DNA from: Chrysogorgia sp. JL179-B06
Taxonomy: Eukaryota > Cnidaria > Anthozoa > Scleralcyonacea > Chrysogorgiidae
Direction: 5' to 3'
DNA length: 64,000 nt
Assembly (NCBI GenBank): GCA_035772405.1
Contig: JAYKKM010000173.1
Location: forward strand, 786,501-850,500
Made by a program: the position numbers and the translations under genes. This document shows, in pieces, positions 29,345 to 35,714 of the stretch. How positions within the stretch are numbered: position 1 is the first letter of the stretch; the number at the start of each line of letters is the position of its first letter. The notes under the pieces were generated by a model that made no database searches, had not been told where the DNA came from, and saw only the letters and a list, made by a program, of their open reading frames with translations.

Positions 29345-29671
29345 ATGATCATAATCATGGCAGACTCAGATGTTGAAGTAATAAATCTTTTACATCTTAA
29401 AATATATAAGGATGCTGATTTATTTCGTGATTGCAAGGATTCTAAGTTTTATGCTGAGGTTTATATGAAAGAGGATTTTATTCATTTTGGTAAAGATCGT
29501 CGAGCGTTAGTAGTAAAAGATCTCAATCCAGAATCATATCTCAATACGGAACTGGGAGTATCTTCAAATTATTTGCTCGCAATAGTCGATCGAAGCACCG
29601 CAATCAATTTGCAAGAACAAGTATATTTTGATTCAACTTTTACATTACGAAATATCTCCACGAACGTTTGA
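29345..29671 (+). CDS. Virus-like ORF, ~104-108 codons, unknown
   Basis: Two in-frame ATGs at 29345 and 29357; the second is preferred from the TATA position. Text begins MADSDVEVINLLHLKIY; middle HFGKDRRALVVKDLNPESYL; end TFTLRNISTNV. It is predicted soluble, with no signal peptide or membrane segment. The stop (29669-29671) lies 14 bp before the next ATG in another frame. Not recognised. Confidence 0.6.
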   Translation: MIIIMADSDVEVINLLHLKIYKDADLFRDCKDSKFYAEVYMKEDFIHFGKDRRALVVKDLNPESYLNTELGVSSNYLLAIVDRSTAINLQEQVYFDSTFTLRNISTNV

Positions 29672-29685
29672 AAAAAGACAACAAG

Positions 29686-29946
29686 ATGATCGAAGGGTTT
29701 TGTTCACACTGCGATATAGAAGTTGATTTCTTATTTGAATTTGAAATGCATTTTACATGTAGAACATGTCATGTTGATGAACATTACTGTAGAATTTGTA
29801 AAAGAAAATACACTAGAACAATTTTTAGTAAATTGATAAATAAATGTAATTGTGACGATAGATTAGCAAGATGGAGACAAAGATATATATATGATGAAGA
29901 TAACAAGATAAACGCAAAAATACAAAAGTGTGATTGTTGTAAATAA
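29686..29946 (+). CDS. Virus-like Cys/His zinc-binding protein A
   Basis: 86 codons from the ATG at 29686; earlier codons in frame (TTG at 29668) are not ATG. CSHC near residue 6, CRTCH near residue 26, YCRICKRKYTR near residue 35 and CNCDDRLARWRQRY near residue 54 form a Cys/His pattern that should bind two or more zinc ions. The same spacing occurs in the minus-strand ORF at 30678-30881, so the two are paralogues. It ends CDCCK. Role unknown; zinc-ribbon-like proteins of this size in viruses are often regulatory. It converges on the minus ORF from 30331. Confidence 0.65.
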   Translation: MIEGFCSHCDIEVDFLFEFEMHFTCRTCHVDEHYCRICKRKYTRTIFSKLINKCNCDDRLARWRQRYIYDEDNKINAKIQKCDCCK

Positions 29947-30331
29947 ACGATTTAATACACAATAAAAAAAAAATTTTTATACAAGAGAAGGAATTATTAG
30001 GTCTGTCAGTTTTTATAAACTTAACGTTTTTATGTAAAAGATGAGGAAGATCTTCCTCTGATAATATTTTTAGTGTTTTTCCAGATTCTCCATGATTGAT
30101 AACTTTCAGGGTTATTTCATACGGATGTTGTTTCACACCATTTTTTTTTATTACAGAACATTGTTTTGTTTCAATTATTGTAACAGGTTTGCAATCCTCT
30201 ACAAAATATATATATTCAGGATATTCTTTAAGAAGAGATTCACATGATAAATAGCACTGAACAGTATTTTTGGAGCAGTCAAAAAAAGTTATACTTTTCC
30301 TACATATACTAACAAAACGTAATACGGACAT
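29825..30331 (-). CDS. Virus-like VEDCKP-family protein 1
   Basis: 168 codons from the ATG at 30331, with a TATA box 42-50 bp upstream. The core YIYFVEDCKPV, then YEITLKVINHGESG and a DLPHLLHKNVKFIK end, is shared with the minus ORFs at 31457-31807 (YTYLVEDCKPA, YELTLKVIKQG, DHLLYKKIKLI) and 31889-32299 (FTYVVKKCQPT, YYLALEVKKK, SDLLQKEITLI). The paralogues stop soon after the last motif; here about 55 extra residues run antisense through the zinc-protein ORF, probably a lost stop. Function unknown. Confidence 0.6.
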   Translation of the reverse strand: MSVLRFVSICRKSITFFDCSKNTVQCYLSCESLLKEYPEYIYFVEDCKPVTIIETKQCSVIKKNGVKQHPYEITLKVINHGESGKTLKILSEEDLPHLLHKNVKFIKTDRPNNSFSCIKIFFLLCIKSFIYNNHTFVFLRLSCYLHHIYIFVSILLIYRHNYIYLSIY

Positions 30332-30372
30332 TGTTTTATTTCAGTAATGATAAAGTTTTTTAGTTTAGACAT

Positions 30373-30381
30373 CTTATATAA
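30373..30381 (-). promoter_or_regulatory. TATA box for the 30331 minus ORF
   Basis: TATATAAGA on minus, 42-50 bp before the ATG. It forms a divergent pair with the plus TATA at 30433. Confidence 0.5.
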
Positions 30382-30432
30382 TATATATGTGTCTCAGAAA
30401 AGATATTAAAAAAAAATCAAAAAACAGAACAG

Positions 30433-30440
30433 TATAAATA
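30433..30440 (+). promoter_or_regulatory. TATA box (ACAGTATAAATA) for the basic ORF
   Basis: The text agaacagTATAAATAga has nearly the same context (acagtataaata) as the TATA box at 32707, suggesting a shared promoter type. The ATG follows about 63 bp later. Confidence 0.55.
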
Positions 30441-30503
30441 GATGGTTTTTCTTTTTTTTTTTAAATCCATTGCTTGTCGTACTTCAGTTAACATAAAAAA
30501 AAT

Positions 30504-30653
30504 ATGAAGTGTAGGAGTAGGAGATGTATAAGAAAAGCGAAAATAAAAAAACGAATACGAAAACGACGACGTTCTAAAAAAATTCAAAAAGGAGGATGGA
30601 AAAAAGATCATCCGAATTATAATCATAAGTTTTATGAATTTTGGAAATGGTAG
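30504..30653 (+). CDS. Virus-like 49-residue highly basic protein
   Basis: ATG at 30504, TAG at 30651-30653. Residues 1-28 are almost wholly Arg/Lys (MKCRSRRCIRKAKIKKRIRK, then RRRSKKIQK), followed by a Gly-Gly and an aromatic tail (HKFYEFWKW). Short Arg-rich proteins of this kind act as DNA-condensing core proteins or nuclear-entry peptides in several DNA viruses; the role here is inference. Too short for the ORF length cut-off of 60 codons; the TATA box at 30433 supports it. The antisense frame (30417-30626) is a shadow. Confidence 0.55.
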   Translation: MKCRSRRCIRKAKIKKRIRKRRRSKKIQKGGWKKDHPNYNHKFYEFWKW

Positions 30654-30677
30654 ACGATGTATTTAAAACAAATTTTA

Positions 30678-30881
30678 TTAATCCAAATAAGTTTTTTTCC
30701 ATCTTTGTATTCTATCATCACATTCACATAGATCAACTATTTTACTATAGATAAGTCGTCCGTAATTCTGTTTACAAGAATAACAATAATGATGGTTTAC
30801 AAAGCATTCTTTACATCTGTAATGCATGAAAAAATGATAGAAGGAATTCACTTCACAACAACAGAAACTGCAATAGACCAT
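30678..30881 (-). CDS. Virus-like Cys/His zinc-binding protein B
   Basis: 67 codons. CSFCCCEV near residue 4, CKECFVNHHYCYSCKQNYGR at residues 23-42, then SKIVDLCECDDRIQRWKKTY. The order and spacing match zinc protein A (CRTCHVDEHYCRICKRKYTR; CNCDDRLARWRQRY), so they are ancient duplicates with perhaps a third of residues shared by eye. A TATAAAAG box lies about 55 bp upstream in the palindromic promoter at 30931. Confidence 0.65.
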   Translation of the reverse strand: MVYCSFCCCEVNSFYHFFMHYRCKECFVNHHYCYSCKQNYGRLIYSKIVDLCECDDRIQRWKKTYLD

Positions 30882-30930
30882 CTTGACAATATTTTTTTGA
30901 ACGTTTTGTGAAAATTTTATAGTTTGACAA

Positions 30931-30966
30931 CCTACTTTTATAGATTTTTGGAACTATAAAAGCAGG
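30931..30966. promoter_or_regulatory. Palindromic bidirectional promoter
   Basis: CCTACTTTTATA (30931-30942), a 12-bp spacer, then TATAAAAGCAGG (30955-30966): two TATA boxes back to back with mirrored flanks. The left box serves zinc protein B on minus (ATG 30881); the right box serves the plus ORF at 31000 (ATG 38 bp after the box). Confidence 0.65.
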
Positions 30967-30999
30967 ACATCAATTATATTTTTCTATTATTTTTCAAAC

Positions 31000-31395
31000 A
31001 TGTGGCTGCGCTCAATGATTGATTTTGGAGAATGTGAATCTCATGATTATCTTACATTTTATTATCATGCTCAACCCATACAATTAGTAAATTATGAACC
31101 TGTGATTCCCTCGTTGTTAAGATATGGATATTATTTATATCTGAAAGATTGGCAAGGACCTCGATATTTCAAATTGTTGATAGTAGACTCGTTTATAGCT
31201 CCTTTGGATAATTTACAGAACCTCTTATTATCATTGAAGGGAAAATATATAAATATTAATAATAATAATGTAAAATTAGCAAACTCAACACCTATATTAA
31301 ACATTAAACCCCACAATTTCATTGACCATAGGGGTAGAGGGAACAAATATTTCATTCTTTGTAATGTTTTTAAAATAAAAAACCTTGAAAGTTAG
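31000..31395 (+). CDS. Virus-like ORF, 131 codons, unknown
   Basis: ATG 38 bp after TATAAAAG. Text begins MWLRSMIDFGECESHDYL; middle YGYYLYLKDWQGPRYFKLLI and DSFIAPLDNLQNLLLSLKG; an Asn run near residue 87 (NINNNNVK). The YYLYL...VD layout resembles the broken frame at 28673-28895. No signal peptide or membrane helix. It converges with the minus ORF at 31457. Not recognised. Confidence 0.6.
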   Translation: MWLRSMIDFGECESHDYLTFYYHAQPIQLVNYEPVIPSLLRYGYYLYLKDWQGPRYFKLLIVDSFIAPLDNLQNLLLSLKGKYININNNNVKLANSTPILNIKPHNFIDHRGRGNKYFILCNVFKIKNLES

Positions 31396-31456
31396 AAACA
31401 GAATATCGAGTTTTAATTTTTTGTAAAAAATTTTATTACAAGAAAAATAAATATGT

Positions 31457-31807
31457 TTAAAAATTAATTGGTTGTGGAATTATTGAGTAAACATTATTTA
31501 TTAGTTTAATTTTTTTATACAAGAGATGATCACTTTTAGTATCAAGAATTGTTTTTAGGGTTATTTCCTTCTCTTCAAGTAATCCCTGTTTAATAACTTT
31601 CAGAGTTAGTTCGTAGACTTGAGATGGAGAACAAAATGGAGGATTACATTCTTTACATAGTATAGCAGGTTTACAATCCTCTACCAAATACGTATAGTTA
31701 GGAAAATGTTTTTGAAGAAAATGACATGAATAATAACGAGGAGTATAGTCATAATATGCTACACCCCTATAATTGACACAGGTCACAAGATCTTGTTCTT
31801 GATTCAT
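31457..31807 (-). CDS. Virus-like VEDCKP-family protein 2
   Basis: 116 codons, ATG at 31807, TATA box 35-43 bp upstream. HFLQKHFPNYTYLVEDCKPA, CKECNPPFCSPSQ, YELTLKVIKQG and HLLYKKIKLI define the family shared with the ORFs at 29825 and 31889. An inserted Cys-rich CxxCxxxxC loop could bind a metal. Followed on minus by spacer only. Confidence 0.6.
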   Translation of the reverse strand: MNQEQDLVTCVNYRGVAYYDYTPRYYSCHFLQKHFPNYTYLVEDCKPAILCKECNPPFCSPSQVYELTLKVIKQGLLEEKEITLKTILDTKSDHLLYKKIKLINNVYSIIPQPINF

Positions 31808-31841
31808 CTGATATCACTATGATTAAATCAAATGTGTAATC

Positions 31842-31850
31842 TTATATATA
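31842..31850 (-). promoter_or_regulatory. TATA box for the 31807 minus ORF
   Basis: TATATATAA on minus at the usual 35-43 bp distance before the ATG. Confidence 0.5.
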
Positions 31851-31888
31851 TAATAAATAAAAAACACGAATTTTTAAAAAAAAAGTTT

Positions 31889-32299
31889 TTATTGAGTATA
31901 TGCTACAGCTTTCATTAAATTATTAGAATCTATTATTAGTGTAATTTCTTTTTGTAAAAGATCAGAAGCATCATAGTCAACAATTGTTGTTATGTTTTCA
32001 CCCAGACATGAACAATTCCATTCATCATTTTCATGTTCATGTTTCTTTTTAACTTCAAGAGCTAAGTAATATGTTTGAGGAGGAGGTGATGGGGTTTTAC
32101 ATTCGCAAAATACCGTAGGTTGACATTTCTTTACAACATAGGTAAAGTGGTGTAATTCTTTTGCTAGAAAACGACTTGGATAATAGTTACTTTCATCTCC
32201 AATTTGGTAGGGGTTAAAGTCATCAGCAATTATTCTTTTATAACTTCTGCCGTTATGTTCATCACAATCACGATAGGGTACATGTGAATTCGACATCAT
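31889..32299 (-). CDS. Virus-like VEDCKP-family protein 3
   Basis: 136 codons; two adjacent ATGs at 32299 and 32296. FLAKELHHFTYVVKKCQPTV, CECKTPSPPPQTYYLALEVK and DASDLLQKEITLIID follow the family order. The signature is altered (KKCQP instead of EDCKP), so this is the most diverged member. TATA box 34-41 bp upstream. It runs in tandem with family member 2. Confidence 0.6.
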   Translation of the reverse strand: MMSNSHVPYRDCDEHNGRSYKRIIADDFNPYQIGDESNYYPSRFLAKELHHFTYVVKKCQPTVFCECKTPSPPPQTYYLALEVKKKHEHENDEWNCSCLGENITTIVDYDASDLLQKEITLIIDSNNLMKAVAYTQ

Positions 32300-32332
32300 T
32301 CACAATAACGTTTAAACATTTCGGTAACGCGT

Positions 32333-32340
32333 TTATATAT
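32333..32340 (-). promoter_or_regulatory. TATA box for the 32299 minus ORF
   Basis: TATATAAAC on minus, 34-41 bp before the ATG; divergent to the plus TATA at 32442. Confidence 0.5.
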
Positions 32341-32441
32341 AATTTTTTATTAAAAAAAATATAAAAAGATAAATATCAAAATTAAAAAAGACAGATATTC
32401 TAAAATATATTAAAAAAAAATCAAAAGAAATTTTATTAGGA

Positions 32442-32449
32442 TATAAATA
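32442..32449 (+). promoter_or_regulatory. TATA box for the 32482 plus ORF
   Basis: gga-TATAAATA-aaa, 33-40 bp before the ATG. Confidence 0.5.
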
Positions 32450-32481
32450 AAAATGTAAAAAATGGTTTTATAAAAAATATC

Positions 32482-32667
32482 ATGGAAACCGTGGAAACAG
32501 TAGATGCACGATATAATAGATTATTCTATTCAAAATACCCCTGTGGGCAATGTCTTAACGGAAATATGTGTGGGGAAGTGTGTGCGAATTATACACCGTG
32601 GAAAGATCCAAAACAAAAACGTTGTTGTAGATTAAAGAGATGGTTGTTAAAGAAGATATGTTGTTAA
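32482..32667 (+). CDS. Virus-like PCGxC-family protein 1
   Basis: 61 codons. VDARYNRLFYSKYPCGQCLN at residues 7-26, then a second Cys pair (MCGEVC) and a basic Cys-bearing C-terminus (KRCCRLKRWLLKKICC). It shares the xDxRxxRLxYxxxPCGxCxN motif with the next ORF, so the two are tandem paralogues. Probably metal-binding; function unknown. Confidence 0.6.
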   Translation: METVETVDARYNRLFYSKYPCGQCLNGNMCGEVCANYTPWKDPKQKRCCRLKRWLLKKICC

Positions 32668-32706
32668 AAGATTTAAAGAAGAAAATCCATAAAAAAAAGA
32701 AAACAG

Positions 32707-32714
32707 TATAAATA
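32707..32714 (+). promoter_or_regulatory. TATA box (ACAGTATAAATA) for the 32753 ORF
   Basis: Same acagTATAAATA context as at 30433; ATG 39-46 bp downstream. Confidence 0.55.
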
Positions 32715-32752
32715 AGAGTAAAAAAAATAATTGTTTTTATATTTGTTAGACA

Positions 32753-32962
32753 ATGGAACGTAAAGAAACAACAGATGAACGATTTGAAAGATTATATTAT
32801 AACAATCATCCATGTGGAAGATGTATTAACAAACACCCGTGTCCGATTCATCCCGATGAATTAAAACTTTCAAGACTAAACAGTTTTAAACGTAGGGTGT
32901 TAAACAAGTTAAATATACGGTGGAAATATACAGTGAATGTTTCAGTGGAAATAGACGAATAG
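32753..32962 (+). CDS. Virus-like PCGxC-family protein 2
   Basis: 69 codons. TTDERFERLYYNNHPCGRCI then NKHPCPIHPDE and a basic stretch (FKRRVLNKLNIRWKYT). Paralogue of the ORF at 32482 with a different C-terminus. The gene after it starts 39 bp downstream. Confidence 0.6.
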   Translation: MERKETTDERFERLYYNNHPCGRCINKHPCPIHPDELKLSRLNSFKRRVLNKLNIRWKYTVNVSVEIDE

Positions 32963-33001
32963 AAGAAAAGACGCCGAATTAATTTTTTTAAAAAGATTTA
33001 A

Positions 33002-33043
33002 ATGGCTGTACGAGAACGTGATTTTGATGAAATTCTTTACCCC
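33002..33043 (+). pseudogene. Start of a further virus-like gene, cut by the decamer array
   Basis: MAVRERDFDEILYP is encoded before the sequence turns into GACAGAGA-type repeats. The frame stays open into the array only because the repeat lacks stops. No clear TATA box precedes it in the 39-bp gap. This marks the right-hand break of the virus-like block. Confidence 0.45.
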
Positions 33044-34834
33044 GACAGAGAGAGACAGAGAGAGACAGACAGAGACAGACAGAGACAGACACAGAGAGAG
33101 AGACAGAGACAGAGAGAGAGACAGAGAGACAGAGAGACAGATACCGACAGATACCGACCGATACCGACCGATACCGACCGATACCGACAGATACCGACAG
33201 ATACCGACAGATACCGACAGATACCGACAGATACCGACAGATACCGACAGATACCGACAGAGAGACCGACCGATACCGACAGAGAGACCGACCGATACCG
33301 ACAGAGAGACCGACCGATACCGACAGAGAGACCGACCGATACCGACAGAGAGACCGACCGATACCGACAGAGAGACCGACAGATACCGACAGATACCGAC
33401 AGATACCGACAGATACCGACAGATACCGACAGATACCGACAGATACCGACAGATACCGACAGATACCGACAGATACCGACAGAGAGACCGACCGATACCG
33501 ACAGAGAGACCGACCGATACCGACAGAGAGACCGACCGATACCGACAGAGAGACCGACCGATACCGACAGAGAGACCGACCGATACCGACAGAGAGACCG
33601 ACCGATACCGACAGAGAGACCGACCGATACCGACAGAGAGACCGACCGATACCGACAGAGAGACCGACAGATACCGACAGAGAGACCGACAGATACCGAC
33701 AGAGAGACCGACAGATACCGACAGATACCGACAGATACCGACAGATACCGACAGATACCGACAGATACCGACAGATACCGACAGATACCGACAGATACCG
33801 ACAGATACCGACAGATACCGACAGATACCGACCAGATACCGACCAGATACCGACCAGATACCGACCAGATACCGACCAGATACCGACCAGATACCGACAG
33901 ATACAGACAGATACAGACAGATACAGACAGATACAGACAGATACAGACAGATACAGACAGATACAGACAGATACCGACAGATACCGACAGATACAGACAG
34001 ATACCGACAGATACCGACAGATACCGACAGATACCGACAGATACCGACAGATACCGACAGATACCGACAGATACCGACAGATACCGACAGATACCGACAG
34101 ATACAGACAGATACAGACAGATACAGACAGATACAGACAGATACCGACAGATACCGACAGATACCGACAGATACCGACAGATACCGACAGATACCGACAG
34201 ATACCGACAGATACCGACAGATACCGACAGATACCGACAGATACCGACAGATACCGACAGATACCGACAGATACCGACAGATACCGACAGATACCGACAG
34301 ATACCGACAGATACCGACAGATACAGACAGATACAGACAGATACAGACAGATAAACAGACAGATACAGACAGATACAGACAGATACAGACAGATACAGAC
34401 AGATACAGACAGATACAGACAGATACAGACAGATACAGACAGATACAGACAGATACAGACAGATACAGACAGATACAGACAGATACAGACAGATACAGAC
34501 AGATACCGACAGATACCGACAGATACCGACAGATACCGACAGATACCGACAGATACCGACAGATACCGACAGATACCGACAGATACCGACAGATACCGAC
34601 AGATACCGACAGATACAGACAGATACAGACAGATACAGACAGATACAGACAGATACAGACAGATACAGACAGATACAGACAGATACAGACAGATACAGAC
34701 AGATACAGACAGATACAGACAGATACAGACAGATACAGACAGATACAGACAGATACAGACAGATACAGACAGATACAGACAGATACAGACAGATACAGAC
34801 AGATACAGATAGATACAGATAGATACAGACAGAA
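33044..34834. repeat. GACAG decamer array 1 (1.8 kb)
   Basis: It begins as gacagagagagacaga-type repeats, then decamers ataccgacag with blocks of the 20-mer form agagaccgaccgataccgac, the 11-mer ataccgaccag and, to the right, atacagacag. Variants occur in blocks, as expected from local unequal exchange. Long ORFs on both strands (up to 622 codons) are artefacts. Confidence 0.97.
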
Positions 34835-35657
34835 TAGGAGAATGAAACAGCGTCATTTCACTTCGTAGTTCGTAGACATCACTTTACGTTTCACTCTGTG
34901 ATGAAGGCCTTCGCTCGAAACATAACTTATTTGTATGTTTTTTATTCGTAATTTAACAGTGCCTGCGCAGAATACTTCTTTTATATGATTAGACAGGTAT
35001 TTGCTAGAAATAGATTATATTTAATCCTCCAATTCTTTGTTTTATTTTATTCTATGTCAAACAACAGAGGGAAGCGCAGTTGGATTGTTCTAATACAACA
35101 TGCCATGTTCAGTTCCTCCTTGATGATCAAGATAATTGTGTTTTTTTCCACCAAATTCTTATGTTACCAATGTTGTAGTGTGTTCTTTAATAAACAGTAA
35201 ATCGATTAATTAAAAAATCCTCACGTTCGTCATTCAAATTTCCCTTAGAAAGGTGATAAAAATCTTAAATGGTTCACCCTGGAGAAAAATAGTCCCTTTT
35301 GTCACGAGACTTATAAGGTCTTAGCGAGTAAGCGTACTTTCATAAACGTCTTGTATCAATTGCAATTTTCGATTGAGGTTTACAACACTGATCTGTGAAA
35401 CAAGCTCGGTTTACTGTTCCCAGACCCCCCAAAAGGCACAGAATGGTGTAGACCCCAGAATCAACCTCATTCCCAGGGCCAATAGAATCAGGTGGTCTAC
35501 ACGCGCGTAGGCTATCTCCGAGCCCGCTAGTCGATTATAATGTGCTTACTTGAAGTAGCAACCCCGCGGTGTTAATAATGTACGAAGCAAAGTGAAGCAA
35601 AGTGAACTTTTCAAACACCAATTACACCAGCGGACGAAGATTTTAAACAATTCTAAG
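34835..35657. other. Spacer between array 1 and CTU1
   Basis: It starts with tgaaacagcgtcatttcact and tgatgaaggccttcgctcga, text of the kind found at ends of Penelope-like elements (inference). The rest, including the presumed CTU1 promoter, shows no clear feature. Confidence 0.4.
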
Positions 35658-35714
35658 ATGCCTGCTGTTTGTAAGAAGTGTAACAAGAGAGGAATGCTGA
35701 AGAGGCCTAAAACA
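35658..35714 (+). CDS. CTU1: CTU1 exon 1
   Basis: It encodes [19 protein letters not shown]; donor gtacgc. It ends in phase 0. CTU1 starts the same way in other animals, with a CxxC followed by RPKTGxALC. Confidence 0.9.

Larger units (their letters stand above)
28560..33043. other. AT-rich, intronless virus-like gene cluster
   Basis: About a dozen short ORFs (45-136 codons, one longer) are packed on both strands with short A/T-only spacers. Most have a TATAAA-type box about 20-60 bp upstream of the ATG, and many are in divergent or convergent pairs. Three families of diverged paralogues are present. No introns, no host-gene similarity. This is how DNA-virus accessory regions look, so an integrated viral fragment is inferred. 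No capsid, polymerase, ATPase, protease or integrase is visible, so it cannot be placed in a family and may be partial. The left edge is vague; the right edge is abrupt at the decamer array at 33044. Confidence 0.6.

Noticed and set aside
33002..34868. ORFs of 450-622 codons in the first decamer array, both strands
   Set aside because: A 10-bp repeat without stop codons is open in all frames and gives a 10-residue protein period (for example DTDRYRQIPT). No start context, domain or codon signal supports translation.
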